Below, one piece after another: positions 49,651 to 62,462 of a stretch of DNA of 64,000 nt. The DNA is from VAZQ01 sp963712565 (GTDB lineage Bacteria; Pseudomonadota; Alphaproteobacteria; Rhizobiales; Xanthobacteraceae). Location of the stretch: assembly GCA_963712565.1 (NCBI GenBank), contig CAVQIP010000044.1:62001-126000 (forward strand). Reading direction: 5' to 3'. The translations under genes were made by a program, and so were the position numbers. Within the stretch, counting starts at the first letter, position 1; each line of letters opens with the position of its first letter. The notes beneath the pieces are model-generated. The model did not search any database. It saw nothing but the letters and a program-made list of their open reading frames with translations, and was not told the origin of the DNA.

Positions 49651-52600
49651 ATGCCAGCCGCCGATCTTCCCGGCACCGATGAACAGCGCGCCGAAGCGGC
49701 GCTGATCGCCGCTGCCGGCAAGCTTCTGCGCAGCGGCAATCCCGAGGTCCCGGAGGACTTCATCGCCTGGCTGTTCGCCCACGCGGTGCCCGAGGATCTC
49801 ATGCGCTACGATCCTCGCCAGCTCGCCGAGCTCGCCGCCGGTGCCTGGTCCTTGCTCGCCGTGCGCAAACCCGGCGTGCCGAAAATCCGTCTCGACACCC
49901 CTGGCCCGGTCGTCGGTCACGAGCGGCTGCGCAACGATTCCGTGCTCGAGATCGTCAACGACGACATGCCGTTCCTGGTGGATTCGGTGCTGGCGGAGCT
50001 GACCGACCGCGGCATCGAGGTCCGCTTCGTCGTGCATCCTGTCCTCACCGTCGAGCGCGACGCGGCTGGCCGTCTGATCGCCCTCAACGGTGCAAAATCC
50101 GCCGCCGGCGCGCTGCGCGAGAGCGTGATCTACATCCACATCGAGCGCATCGACGAGGAAGCGCGCCGCGCGGAGATCGTCGAAGCCATCGAGCGCGTGC
50201 TCGCCGATGTCCGGGTGTGCGTTGCGGATTGGCGCGCGATGGCGGCGCGCGTCACCGACGTGGTCGCCGAGCTCAAAGCCAATCCGCCGCCGTTGCCGGC
50301 CGCCGAGATCGCCGAGGCCGTCGCGTTCCTCGAATGGCTGCTCGACAACAATTTCACCCTTCTGGGTGTTCGCGATTACGAGTTCACCGCCGGCCAGGAC
50401 GCACTCGAGCCGGTGTTCGAGAGCGGGCTCGGCATTTTGCGCGCACGCGAAATGTCGGTGCTGCGGCGCTGGAACCAGCCGCTCGTCCTCACGCCGGAAA
50501 TGCGCGCGCTGCTGAAGGAGCCGACGCTGCTCATCGTCACCAAGGCCACGGTGCGCTCGCGCGTGCACCGGCACGTCTACATGGACTATGTGGGCGTGAA
50601 GCGCTTCGATCGCGGCGGCAAGCTGGTCGGCGAGTTCCGCATCGTCGGACTGTTCACCTCCACCGCCTATACGCGCTCGACCCGCACGATCCCGTTCTTG
50701 CGCCGCAAGGTCGACGCCGTCGTGGCGCGGGCGGGCTTCGATCCGGAGGGCCATTCCGGCAAGGCGCTGGTCAACGTGCTGGAGAATTACCCGCGCGACG
50801 AGCTGTTCCAGCTCGACGAGGATACGCTCTATCAGTTCGCGCATGACGGTGCTGCAGCTCGACGAGCGGCCGCGCGTGCGCGTATTGCCGCGGCGCGACC
50901 GCTTCGATCGCTTCGTCTCCGTTCTCGTCTACGTCCCGCGCGAGCGCTACGACAGCAACGTGCGCAAGGCGATCGGCGAATATCTCGCCCATGTCTACAA
51001 AGGCCGCGTCAGCGCCTTCCATCCGTTCTTCCCCGAGGGGCCGCTGGTGCGGGTCCACTTCATCATCGGCCTGACGCCGGGCGAGGCGCCGCGTCCGGAT
51101 CGCGCGAGCCTCGAGCGCGCGGTCGAGGCGATCGTGCGCACCTGGATCGACGAGCTCGGCGAGGAGCTGGCGCGCGCCTACCATGCGGCCAAGGCGAGCG
51201 CGCTGTTCAAGCGCTACCGCCACGCCTTCTCGCAGGGGTATCGCGAGGTCTATTCGCCCGCCACCGCGCTCGCGGACATCCGCGTCATCGAAGGGCTGTC
51301 GCACAGCCGTCCGCTCGGCGTCGACTTCCACCGTCGCGCCGGCGACCGGGGCGATTGCGTCGGGCTGAAGGTTTGGAGCTACAACCGGCCGATCCCGCTG
51401 TCGGAACGCGTCCCGGTGCTGGAGAACATGGGCTTCAAGGTGGTGGACGAGCGCACCTACCAGATCGCGCGCGACGCCGAAGGCAAGGCCCCGCACGAGG
51501 CTCCCCACGGCCCCGCCGTCTGGTTTCACGACATGCTGCTCGAGCGCGCCGATGGCCGGTCGGTCGATCTCGACGCCGTCAAGCACGGGCTGGAAGCCGC
51601 CTTCCTGGTGGTGATGGGCGGCGGCGCCGAGAACGACGGCTACAACGCGCTCGTGCTGGCGGCGGGGATGATGTGGCGTGACGTGGCGCTGATCCGGGCG
51701 ATCTCGCGCTTTCTGCGGCAAGTCCGCGTGCCTTATTCGCAGGACTACATGTGGACGACGCTGGTCAAGCAGGCGCCGATCGCCGCCGACGTGCTGCGGC
51801 TGTTCCGCGCGCGCTTCGATCCGCGCCTGGAGGTCTCGGCGCACGAGCGCACGGCGCGCGCCGCCGAGGTCGCCGCCGCCATCGAAGCGGCGTTGCAGGC
51901 GGTCGAGAGCCTCGACGAGGACCGCATCCTGCGCCGCTTCGTCAATGCCGTGCAGGCGGCGGTCCGCACCAATTTCTACCAGATCGACGCCAAGGGGCAG
52001 CCGAAGCACCTCATCGCCATCAAGTTCGCAAGCCGCATGCTCGATGCCTCGCCGCTGCCGCGTCCGCTCTACGAAATCTTCGTGTATTCGCCGCGGATCG
52101 AGGCCGTGCATCTGCGCTTCGGCAAGATCGCGCGCGGCGGCATCCGCTGGTCCGACCGGCCGCAGGACTTCCGCACCGAAATTCTCGGCCTTGCCAAGGC
52201 GCAGCAGGTCAAGAACGCGGTCATCGTTCCGGTCGGCGCCAAGGGCGGCTTCGTGCCGAAGCTGTTGCCCAAGGCCGGCCCGCGCGATGCAGTGCAGGTG
52301 GAAGGCACGGCCGCCTACGAGCTGTTCATTTCCACCTTGCTCGACATCACCGACAACCTCGACGACAAGGGCATCCTTGCGCCCGCCAACGTCGTGCGCC
52401 ACGACGGCGACGATCCCTATCTCGTGGTCGCCGCCGACAAGGGCACCGCGACCTTCTCCGACATCGCCAATGGCATCGCCCGGCAGCACGCGTTCTGGCT
52501 CGACGACGCCTTCGCCTCCGGCGGCTCGGCCGGCTACGACCACAAGAAGATGGGCATCACCGCCCGCGGCGCCTGGGAATCGGTCAAGCGCCACTTCCGC

Positions 52601-54518
52601 GAGCTCGACGTCGACATCGGCAAGACGCCGTTCACCGTCGCCGGCATCGGCGACATGTCGGGCGACGTGTTCGGCAACGCCATGCTGCGGGCCGGCACGA
52701 TCAAGCTGGTCGCCGCTTTCGACCACCGCGACATCTTCATCGACCCCGCTCCCGATCCGGAAAAGAGCTTGCGCGAGCGCCGGCGCCTGTTCGCGCTGCC
52801 GCGTTCGAGCTGGCAGGACTACGACAAGGCGCTCATTTCCCAGGGCGGCGGCGTGTTCCCGCGCGCGCTCAAGGAAATCGCGCTGTCGGAGGAGGCGCGC
52901 GCGGCGCTCGGCTTCGGCGGCGGCCAAGGCGACGCCGCAGGAGGTGATCAAGGCGATCCTGGCGGCGCCGGTCGATCTGCTGTTCTTCGGCGGCATCGGC
53001 ACCTATGTGCGGGCGTCGTCGGAGGCCGACGACGCGGTCGGCGACCGCGCCAACGATGCGGTCCGCGTCACCGGCGCCGAGCTGCGCTGCAAAGTGATCG
53101 GGGAGGGCGCCAATCTCGGCATGACCCAGCGCGGGCGGATCGAGGCGGCGCTGCGCGGAATAAGGCTCAACACCGATGCCATCGACAATTCGGCGGGCGT
53201 CAACACCTCCGACGTCGAGGTCAACATCAAGATCGCGCTGGCGACGCCGATGCGCGACGGGCGGCTCTCGCGCGAGGCGCGCAATGCGCTCTTGATCGGC
53301 ATGACCGAGGACGTGGCGGCGCTGGTCCTACGCAACAATTATCTGCAGACGCTGGCGATCTCGCTCGCCGAGCGGCGCGGACTGGAGGACGTCGGCTTCG
53401 AGCAGCGCCTGATGCGGACGCTGGAAGGCGCCGGCGATCTCGATCGCGCGGTGGAGTTTTTGCCCGACGACACCGAAATCGCCGAACGCCGGCGGCGCTC
53501 GCAGGCGTTCACGCGGCCCGAGCTGGCGGTGCTGCTCGCCTATGCCAAGCTCTCGCTGAACCGCGAGCTCGTGCAATCGAGCGTGCCGGACGATCCCTAT
53601 CTCAGCCGCGAGCTCAGCCGCTACTTCCCCGCCGCGGTCGCGGAAAAATTCCCCGACGCGATCGATCGCCATCGGCTGCGGCGCGAGATCATCGCCACCC
53701 AGCTCGCCAATTCCATGATCAATCGCGGCGGCCCCTCGCTGGTGGTGCGTATCGCCGATCAGACCGGGGCGCCGCCGGCGAGCATCGCCGCCGCCTTCGC
53801 CGCCGTGCGCGACAGCTACGGCATGTCCGCGCTCAACGCCGAGATCGATGCGCTCGACAACAGGATTTCCGGCAAGCTGCAACTCGAGCTCTATCAGGCG
53901 GTGCAGGATCTGCTGCTCGACCGTCTGGTCTGGTTCCTGCGCAACGTCGACCTGGCGCAGGGGCTGGCGGCGATCGTCGCGCATTACCGCGCCGGCATCG
54001 CGGCGGTCGAGGCCGCACTCGACGCGGCGCTGCCGGAGCCGGCCGCCGCCGCGCGCCGGGAGCGCGAGGCCGCGCTCAGGCAAGAGGGCGTGCCCAGCGA
54101 GCTCGCGCACCGCCTCGCCGCGGGCCCCGCACTCGTCGCGGCGCCCGACATCGTGCTGGTCGCCGACCGCGCGGGTCAGAACATCGCCGAGGTCGCGGCC
54201 ACCTATTTCGCGGCCGAGGCATTCTTCCGCCTCGACCGCATCGCCAACGCCGCGCGCGGCATCGTGATCTCGGATTATTTCGATCGGCTCGCGCTCGACC
54301 GCGCGCTCGATTCGATCGGCGACGCCGAGCGCCGGCTCACCGCCGCGATGGCGGGCAACGGCGTCGCCGGGGCCGAGGCGGTGGAAGCCTGGGTGGCGCC
54401 GCGCCAGGCCGCGGTCGACCGCATCCGCATGTCGGTCAACGAGATCGCCAATTCCGGTCTCACCCTCTCCAAGCTCGCGGTGACGGCAAGCCTGCTGGGG
54501 GATTTGGTGAAGAATTGA
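49651..54518 (+). CDS. gdhZ: Large NAD-specific glutamate dehydrogenase (180-kDa type), two frameshifts
   Basis: Converts glutamate to 2-oxoglutarate and ammonia. About 1,620 residues from MPAADLPGTDEQR, matching this very long class. N-terminal ACT-like regulatory segments come first (NDDMPFLVDSVLAELTDRGI). The catalytic core follows (RGGIRWSDRPQDFRTEILGL, then VPVGAKGGFVPKLL with the catalytic Lys), then DKGTATFSDIAN, the NAD-binding GGIGTYVRAS and GEGANLGMTQRGRIE. An extra A at 50843 and an extra C at 52924-52925 break the frame; removing them gives FALTVLQLDERPRVR and GGGKATPQEVIKAIL. The total is 3n+2 bases, as two insertions predict. Confidence 0.96.
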
Positions 54519-54567
54519 TGCGCACGAATCGCATGTTGTTCGTGTCCGAGCGAGCGCCACGGGCTCC

Positions 54568-54699
54568 GACCCTCCCCCTTGCCGCGAGGGTGGCGAGCGA
54601 AGCGAGCCGGGTGGGGGTGCGGTGATTACCAACGAACCCCCACCCCGCCCGCCTACGCTTTGCTCCGGCGGTCGACCCTCCCCGCAAGGGGGAGGGTAA
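54568..54699. repeat. Long complementary repeat (CCCTCCCCCTTG family)
   Basis: The left part (CCTCCCCCTTGCCGCGAGGG, then GGGTGGGGGT) and the right part (ACCCCCACCCCGCCC, then CCCTCCCCGCAAGGGGGAGGG) are complementary across about 130 bases, with hairpins at both ends. It is the familiar rhizobial 'GCGAGCGAAGCGAGCCGGGTGGGGGT' class. It fills the convergent junction between gdhZ and purH and probably stops both transcripts. Confidence 0.75.
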
Positions 54700-54725
54700 C
54701 CGAGCCCGCGGCTCGGGCACGCTTC

Positions 54726-56319
<1,594 letters not shown>

Positions 56320-56368
56320 GAGATTCTGATGAATATCACAGCAATCCAAGCGATAGAATCATGTGGTT

Positions 56369-56440
56369 GTCGTCCCCGCGCAAGCGGGGACCCATATTCC
56401 AGAGTCGGTGGCTATGGGTTCCCGCTTGCGCGGGAACGAC
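56369..56440. repeat. Short palindromic intergenic repeat (CCATATTCCAGAG family)
   Basis: Hairpin TCCCCGCGCAAGCGGGGA, conserved CCATATTCCAGAG, then hairpin TTCCCGCTTGCGCGGGAA and CGAC. It is the best-preserved member of the set also found at 7634, 11075 and 37272. It lies between the heparinase-like stop and purH start. Confidence 0.8.
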
Positions 56441-56457
56441 AGCCGCGGGTGCGGCAG

Positions 56458-58221
56458 TCACAGCGGCAGTTGCGGCTCCTCGTCGCGACCGCGGCGGGCG
56501 CCGGCGCCGGTGGCTTGCGCGGCGTGCGGCGCGAACGTCCACTGCACCCGCATCACCTTGCCGGCGCGGCCATAGATCACGAGCTGCACGGTGCGCCGCG
56601 GCCCGTCGGGGCCGGCGAGATAGACGCTCTCCTCGAGATCGACACGGTCCTCGTAGGCGCTGAACGTCCAGACCTCCTTGTTCGCCATCTGCAGCATCGC
56701 GCTGTGCCCGTCGGCCAGCCGGTTGGCCTTGACCGCCGGATGCAGGTGGAAGCGCACCGCGAACTCGTCGCGGCCCGCCGGCAGCGAGGCGCCGCGCGCC
56801 GGCGTGAATATGTCCTCGCCGTCGAGCCTACGGCCGTCGGCCGCCAACGCGAGGACGCGCTGGTGGATCACGTTGAAGATGTCGGCGTAGCCGTCATGCG
56901 ACGTGCGCAGCACGACGGCGCCGTCGTGCTCCTCGCGCGTTACCGCAACCTCGCGCGGGCCGCCGACCATCGGCGTGCCGTACAGCATGCGCTTGACCGG
57001 GCCCGATTCGATGAAACGGCAGGACGAGGTATCGTTGAGCGTGACGGTGGAGTGCGCGGCGGTTGCGCGCGCGACCTGGCGCCAGCCCTCGCGGCTGGTC
57101 GCCGGCAATCCGCAATTGACCACGATGCGGTTCTGCCTGGCCGAGAGCTCGAACGACAGGCAGCCGGCATGCGCCTCCTGGCTCACCGCCATCGGCGGCG
57201 GACGGCCGGCATCCATCACCACGACGGTGCCGGCGCTCTCCACGCGCTGATAGCCGGAATGGGGCGCGTTCGCGAGCGGCGCGCCGCGCGCGTCGTCGTA
57301 GGCCAGGATGGTGGTGAGCAGGTCGGTCGGGGTCGGCCCCATGCCGTTGAACAGCGCGAAATTGCCGTCGCCGTGCCGGAAGAACCGCAGCATCGGCATC
57401 ATGCGGTCGATGGCATTGAGCAGCGGCGGCGGCGGCGCGATGTTGCGGGCGGTGAACGCGGTCCGCAGCGGCAGCAGGTCGACCAGCAACTCGATGAGCG
57501 CGCCGGGATTGCGGCTGATGTGGCCGCCGTCGGGCAGGATCTGCCGCGCCAGCTCGTCCGAGAGCCGCTTGCTGGCGGCGCGGATGTGGCGCTGCTGGCG
57601 CGCCATGCACAGCGCCCCGTAGCACAGCGCGATCGCGGCCTGCAGGCGCGGCACGCCGTCGCGGGCCTGGGAAACCGTGTGCCGCAGATGGCGGACCTGC
57701 CGCGTCAGGCTGCGCAGGAAGCGGCGATAGAACTGCGCGTCGGCATCGTCGAGCACCAACGGCGCTTGGCTGAGCCAGGAGATCACCCGGCGCGCCACCA
57801 CGTCGGGACGCCAGGCGATCGGATCCTGGGAGCTGTTGAGGGTGATCCATTCGTCGACCAGCGCGCGGGCGTTGGCGCGGCTGATGCCGGATTCGGCGGC
57901 GCGCAGATGACGCAGCCAGCCGAAGCCGAGCAGCGCGACCGCCCAGTCCTCGGACGGCGCCGTGATCTCGAACGGGGAGCGGGAGTCGCACATGACGACC
58001 TTGCCGGCAAAGACGAAGCGGCCGGCATAGATTTCGCTGGCGCGGGTTGCATCGCTGGTGCGCAAGTCCTGCGGCGCGATGACGATGCGGTCGGCCTTGC
58101 CGAATGAAAACGGCCAGTTGACGATGGGATGGGTGGTGACGCGGCTCGTGAGCCTGCCGACAAGGCCACGCGCCAGGTACACGGACAGTCTGGTACGTTC
58201 CGCGACCGAAACGCGCGACAT
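56458..58221 (-). CDS. Heparinase II/III-like protein
   Basis: From MSRVSVAERTRLSVYLARGL the product has 587 residues. The N-terminal all-alpha toroid contains FRFVFAGK-type and WLRHLRAAESGISRANARALVDEWI-like helices. The C-terminal beta-sandwich includes HAGCLSFELSARQNRIVVNCGLPATSR, STVTLNDTSSCRFIE and VIHQRVLALAADGRRLDGED. Rhizobiales homologues sit beside rsmB and purH as here. No signal peptide is clear, so a role on cytoplasmic or surface polysaccharide is open. True lyase activity is not shown; catalytic Tyr/His cannot be placed with confidence. Confidence 0.85.
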   Translation of the reverse strand: MSRVSVAERTRLSVYLARGLVGRLTSRVTTHPIVNWPFSFGKADRIVIAPQDLRTSDATRASEIYAGRFVFAGKVVMCDSRSPFEITAPSEDWAVALLGFGWLRHLRAAESGISRANARALVDEWITLNSSQDPIAWRPDVVARRVISWLSQAPLVLDDADAQFYRRFLRSLTRQVRHLRHTVSQARDGVPRLQAAIALCYGALCMARQQRHIRAASKRLSDELARQILPDGGHISRNPGALIELLVDLLPLRTAFTARNIAPPPPLLNAIDRMMPMLRFFRHGDGNFALFNGMGPTPTDLLTTILAYDDARGAPLANAPHSGYQRVESAGTVVVMDAGRPPPMAVSQEAHAGCLSFELSARQNRIVVNCGLPATSREGWRQVARATAAHSTVTLNDTSSCRFIESGPVKRMLYGTPMVGGPREVAVTREEHDGAVVLRTSHDGYADIFNVIHQRVLALAADGRRLDGEDIFTPARGASLPAGRDEFAVRFHLHPAVKANRLADGHSAMLQMANKEVWTFSAYEDRVDLEESVYLAGPDGPRRTVQLVIYGRAGKVMRVQWTFAPHAAQATGAGARRGRDEEPQLPL

Positions 58222-58314
58222 CGAGGCGCTGCTCCCCCTTCTGCGGGTCCTAGCGGTCCCGCCCGGCCGGAACATAGCGAAGGGCGGCCCCCCGGCCAAC
58301 CGCGGATAACTCCT

Positions 58315-59671
58315 TCAAATCCTTTGCAGTCGGGCGGCGTAGAAACCGTCGAGACCGGCCATGCGCGAATCAGCGTCGGCGAGGTGGCAGGGTAGGGTGC
58401 GCAGGTCGCCGTCCGTCGTGAGCCACTCGGCGCGCCCATGCACTTCGCCGGCCGCGATCGGTCGGCGGCGCAGGTTGTCGTTGCGCGCGAGGAGATCGCG
58501 GACGATTTCGATCCCCTCCTCCGGCTCGAGCGAGCAGCTGCAATAGACCAGGATACCGCCCGGCCTGGTCAGCTCGGCCGCCCGCGCAATCAGCCGATGT
58601 TGCAGTCCCGCCAGCGCCGCGATGTCGGCCTCGCGTTTGAGCCAGGGGATGTCGGGATGGCGGCGGATGGTTCCGGTCGACGTGCAGGGCGCGTCGAGGA
58701 GCACGGCGTCGAACGGGTCTGCCCGCCACTGCGTGGCGTCGGCAGCGACGGTTTCCGCCGTCAGGCGCAGGCGCGCCAGGTTGGCACGCAGCCGCGCGAG
58801 CCGCGCCGGCGCGCGGTCGACGGCGACGACGCGGGCGCCGGCGGCGGCGAGCTGCGCGGTCTTGCCGCCGGGCGCCGCGCAGAGATCGGCGACGGTGAGA
58901 CCGCGGACGTCGCCGAGGAGCCTCGCCGGCAGCGCCGCCGCCGCGTCCTGCACCCACCAGGCGCCGTCGGCATAGCCCGGCAGCCGCGACACCGGTCCAT
59001 GCACGACCGCGCGCACCGAACCGGTCGGCAGCACGCGTCCGCCGAGCACGCTCTGCCCAATGCTCGGGATCGCTCCGCACCGTCAGATCGAGCGCCGGCT
59101 CGCGGCCGTTGGCGATCGCGATCGCGCGCGCGGTCTCGGCGCCGTAGTTGCGCATCCAGCGCGCCATCAGCCAATCCGGCGTGTCGAGCGCGCCGGCGTC
59201 GATGGCGGCGAGCGCTTGCGCGCCCTCGCGCGCGAGGCGGCGCAGCACCGCGTTGACGAGCCCGGCGTAGCGCGCCGCACGCCGGTCGGCCTGCGCCAGC
59301 CGCACCGCGAGGTCTACCGCGGCGTGGTCCGGCACCTCGAGCCAGAGGACCTGCGCCGCGCCCAACAGCAACGCGGTTTCGACCCGCGGCGCGCCCGCCG
59401 GAAAAGCGAGCCGCCGGCCGAGAAGGTGGCGCAGCGTGCCGAGCCGGCGCAGCACCGTCGTGACCAGCGCGCGCACCAGCGCGCGGTCGCGATCATCGAG
59501 GGCAGCAAAATCGGGTCGCGCCGCTTGGTCGTCGAGCTGCTCGTCGAGCGGCCGGCGGCGGCGCAGCACGCCGTCAAGCAGGTCGGCGGCGATCCGGCGC
59601 GCGGCGAAGCCGGGCGAGTCGCCGGCAGAAGCGCGAGGACTTATGGGCAGGGCGGAATCCTTTGCTGTCAT
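58315..59671 (-). CDS. rsmB: RsmB/NOP-family rRNA (cytosine-C5) methyltransferase, one frameshift
   Basis: The N-terminal NusB-like domain (RRIAADLLDGVLRRRRPLDEQLD, AGLVNAVLRRLAREGAQAL) and the SAM domain are joined across a switch near 59055, where deleting one base gives AERLGGRVLPTGSVR. The SAM loop DLCAAPGGKTAQLA, motif IV DAPCTSTGTIRRHPD and motif VI YCSCSLEPEEG carry the two catalytic cysteines. The locus is 3n+1 bases, about 451 residues. Start is at the double ATG near 59671; the longer frame translates repeat DNA. Confidence 0.92.
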
Positions 59672-59764
59672 CATCCGCGCAAGCGGGTGATCCAGCAATC
59701 CGGGAACATGGGGTATTTCATTACGGTCGCGAGTAAACCGGATGCCCGCCTTCGCGGGCATGAC
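59667..59764. repeat. Palindromic intergenic repeat upstream of rsmB
   Basis: Two hairpins (ATCATCCGCGCAAGCGGGTGAT and ATGCCCGCCTTCGCGGGCAT) with GTCAT/ATGACG borders and a less GC-rich centre. It spans the 120-base gap between htpX and rsmB on the minus strand, so it may end the htpX transcript and carry the rsmB leader. Confidence 0.7.
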
Positions 59765-59794
59765 GATCCTTTGTGGGTGGCTTTCAGGCCCGCA

Positions 59795-60745
59795 TCAACC
59801 CCAAGGGCCGCGACCACCGCCGCCGGTGCTGCCGCCCCAGGGACTCGCCGCGTGCCCGGGATAGGCCGGCGCCGCGCCGCGACGGCCGATTCCACCCTGT
59901 CCCATTTCCATCGCCAGACGTTCGAGCGCGGCGATGCGGTTCTCGACCGCCGGATGGGTCGAGAACAGGTTGTCGATGCCGTGGTGGGTGAGCGGATTGA
60001 CGATGAAGAGATGCGCGGTCGCGGGGTTGCGCTCGGCCGAATAGTTTTCGATCTGCTGCGCTGCGCCTGAAATCTTGACCAGCGCCGAGGCCAGCGCATC
60101 CGGCCGTCCGCTGGTGCGGGCGCCGAGTTCGTCGGCGGCGTATTCCCGCGTCCGGCTGATCGCCATCTGCACGAGCATGGCGGCGATCGGCGCGAGGATC
60201 ACCATCGCCAGCGTGCCGATTACGCCGAGCCCACTGTGGCTGTCGCGATTGCCGCCGAAGAACAGCCCGAACTGGGCGAGCATGGAAATCGCGCCGGCGA
60301 TGGTGGCGGTGATGGTCATGGTCAGCGTGTCGCGGTTGCGGATATGGGCGAGCTCGTGGGCGATCACGCCGGCGATCTCCTCGCGCGACAGCATCTCAAG
60401 CAGCCCGGTCGTCACCGCGACCGCCGCGTGCTCGGGGTTGCGGCCGGTGGCGAACGCGTTGGGCTGCGGATTGTCCATGAGATAGACGCGCGGCATGGGC
60501 AGACCGGCGCGGCGCGCGAGATCGCCCACCAGCCGCACCAGGTCGGGGGCGGTGCTCGCGTCGACCTCGTGGGCGTCGTGCATCGCCAGCACCAGCTTGT
60601 CGGCATTCCAGTAGCTGGCGAGGTTCATGGCGGCGGCAACGACGAAGGCGATCAAGGCCCCGCTCGCGCCGCCGATGAGGTAGCCGACGCCCATGAACAG
60701 GGCGGTCAGTCCGGCGAGCAGAATGGCGGTACGCAGGTAGTTCAT
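59795..60745 (-). CDS. htpX: Membrane zinc metalloprotease HtpX
   Basis: Inner-membrane quality-control protease. The 316-residue intact product has N-terminal transmembrane helices (ILLAGLTALFMGVGYLIG and GALIAFVVAAAMNLAS) and zinc-site HELAH in IAGVIAHELAHIRNRDTLT. Two more helices precede the third zinc ligand region (SRTREYAADELGA). The tail is Gly-rich. Start MNYLRTAILLAG is standard. It is divergent from the SdhAF4-like gene by about 157 bases. Confidence 0.96.
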   Translation of the reverse strand: MNYLRTAILLAGLTALFMGVGYLIGGASGALIAFVVAAAMNLASYWNADKLVLAMHDAHEVDASTAPDLVRLVGDLARRAGLPMPRVYLMDNPQPNAFATGRNPEHAAVAVTTGLLEMLSREEIAGVIAHELAHIRNRDTLTMTITATIAGAISMLAQFGLFFGGNRDSHSGLGVIGTLAMVILAPIAAMLVQMAISRTREYAADELGARTSGRPDALASALVKISGAAQQIENYSAERNPATAHLFIVNPLTHHGIDNLFSTHPAVENRIAALERLAMEMGQGGIGRRGAAPAYPGHAASPWGGSTGGGGRGPWG

Positions 60746-60901
60746 GATCGTCTCCCGGAGGCGCGCCCGGCGGCATCCCGGCGCCGGACGGGGCGATGTT
60801 CACGGCCGCTATGTTGGGTGGGCGTCACCCGCTTGCCAGATGCCGCGTCGCGCGGGGGCGCGGGTCTTGATCTCGGCACGGCGAGGTGCATCTTAAGAGG
60901 C

Positions 60902-61117
60902 ATGGCGCAGGACACGAAGCCGCAGGACGCGGCGCCGCCCGCGTCGCCGGTCAAAAAGCCGATTTCGGCAGCCGCCCAGCGCGCGCTGGACGAGGCCGCT
61001 GCCCGCCGCGCCGCGCGCGAGCGCGCCGCGGGGGAGCAGGAATTGCAGGGCCGCGACGGGCTCGATCCCGTCCGTTACGGCGACTGGGAGGTCAAGGGCC
61101 GGGCCTCGGACTTTTGA
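60902..61117 (+). CDS. Succinate dehydrogenase assembly factor 4-like protein (DUF1674)
   Basis: The 71-residue product has a disordered Ala/Pro-rich N-terminus and the conserved family C-terminus GLDPVRYGDWEVKGRASDF, which ends at the invariant Asp-Phe. In mitochondria the family protects the SdhA flavoprotein during assembly; a similar bacterial role is inferred. The ATG at 60902 fits family starts. Length is normal. It lies alone between htpX and a convergent quinone reductase gene. Confidence 0.9.
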   Translation: MAQDTKPQDAAPPASPVKKPISAAAQRALDEAAARRAARERAAGEQELQGRDGLDPVRYGDWEVKGRASDF

Positions 61118-61185
61118 GCGCGGCCAAACGGTTCTCACTGCCGGGCGCCTGATCCGACACCCGGCCGATGGGTCGCCATTCCCTT

Positions 61186-62286
61186 TCAGGCTTCGTCCCA
61201 GGGATGCAGCACGATGCGGCCCACGAGATCCTCGCCGGCTTCCAGCATGGCATGCGCCTGCGCCACCTTGGCGAGCGGCAGTACCGCGTGGATCGGCATG
61301 CGGATACGGCCTCTCCCCACGAGCTCGGCGACCACGCGCTGATCGTTGCGCCTTGCCCCGCGAATGCCGCGCACGTTGAGCTCCTTGCTCACCATGTCGA
61401 CCACGCGCAACGGGAGCTCATGCAGCTCGCCGCCGACCGGGCAGAACGTGCCGCCCAGCCGCAACGCGTCGATGCATAGCCGCATCAGCGCGGGCGCACC
61501 GGTATATTCGACCGCGGCATCGACGCCTTCGCCGCCGGTCAGATCGCGGATTGCGTTGACCGCTCCCTCGCCGCTGCTGTCGATGACGACATCGGCACCC
61601 TCGCGCGCGAGCTTCGCGGCCTTGCCGGCATGGCGCGTGGTGGCGATGACGGTGGCGCCCGCGAGCTTGGCGAGCTTGATGGTGGCGGTGCCCATGCCGC
61701 CCGCCGCGCCGGTGACGAGCACGGTGTCGTTGATTCGCACATTGAGCCGGTCCGCGACGATGCGGTGGGCGGTGGCGCACGGCCACATGGCGGCGGCGCC
61801 CTGGTCGAAGTCGAGATCGGACCGGGTCTTGATCCAGTAGCTTTCCGGCCGCGCCACGAATTGCGCATAGCCGCCAAACATGGTGTGGCCGGGAAGGTCG
61901 ACGCCGCCGGACAGGTTTCCCAGCCCGCGGATGCTGGCAAGCGAGCGCGTGTTCTCGGGATTGGTCATCCCGAGCACGCGGTCGCCCGGCGCGAGCGTGG
62001 TCACGCCGTCGCCCACCGCGGCGACTTCGCCGGCCACGTCGCGCCCGAGCTGCATCGGCATCGGAAAGGCGCGGCGGCCGTGGATGCCGCCGTGGTGGCC
62101 GGTGGCCCTGCCGTAGAACTCGTGCACCTCGCCGGTGCGGTACTTGACGTCCCAGCGCGAGACCGAGGTGGCGCGCACCTTGACGAGAACGTCGCCCGGC
62201 CCGAGCTCCGGCATGGGATAGTCGCCGTACACCAGTTTTTCCGGCCCGCCGAATTCGAACAGCCGGACGGCTTTCATCGTGGCCAT
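61186..62286 (-). CDS. Zinc-type alcohol dehydrogenase / NADPH:quinone reductase family protein
   Basis: Medium-chain dehydrogenase of 366 residues. MKAVRLFEFGGPEKLVYGDYPMPELGPGDVLVKVRATSVSRWDVKYRTG is typical of quinone oxidoreductases. The nucleotide-binding motif GAAGGMGTATIKLAKLAGATVIATTRH is present, as is GRDVAGEVAAVGDGVTTLAPGDRVLG. Structural zinc cysteines are absent, so it fits the zinc-free quinone reductase branch. Substrate unknown. It is divergent from the second Bug receptor, with a 176-base intergenic region. Confidence 0.88.
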   Translation of the reverse strand: MATMKAVRLFEFGGPEKLVYGDYPMPELGPGDVLVKVRATSVSRWDVKYRTGEVHEFYGRATGHHGGIHGRRAFPMPMQLGRDVAGEVAAVGDGVTTLAPGDRVLGMTNPENTRSLASIRGLGNLSGGVDLPGHTMFGGYAQFVARPESYWIKTRSDLDFDQGAAAMWPCATAHRIVADRLNVRINDTVLVTGAAGGMGTATIKLAKLAGATVIATTRHAGKAAKLAREGADVVIDSSGEGAVNAIRDLTGGEGVDAAVEYTGAPALMRLCIDALRLGGTFCPVGGELHELPLRVVDMVSKELNVRGIRGARRNDQRVVAELVGRGRIRMPIHAVLPLAKVAQAHAMLEAGEDLVGRIVLHPWDEA

Positions 62287-62462
62287 GGTGGTTTCGCGCT
62301 CGATGATGCGCGGGCCCGCATCGCCCGATGTCGATGCTCCCCGACTGTTACGATATAGCGCAGTTGCGGCGCGGGCGGGAATTCATCATCGTTCTCGGCG
62401 CCCACTCGCAGGCGGGACCGCCTGCGCGCGGTGCGCTGCGGAAACGAAACACTGGAGACCCT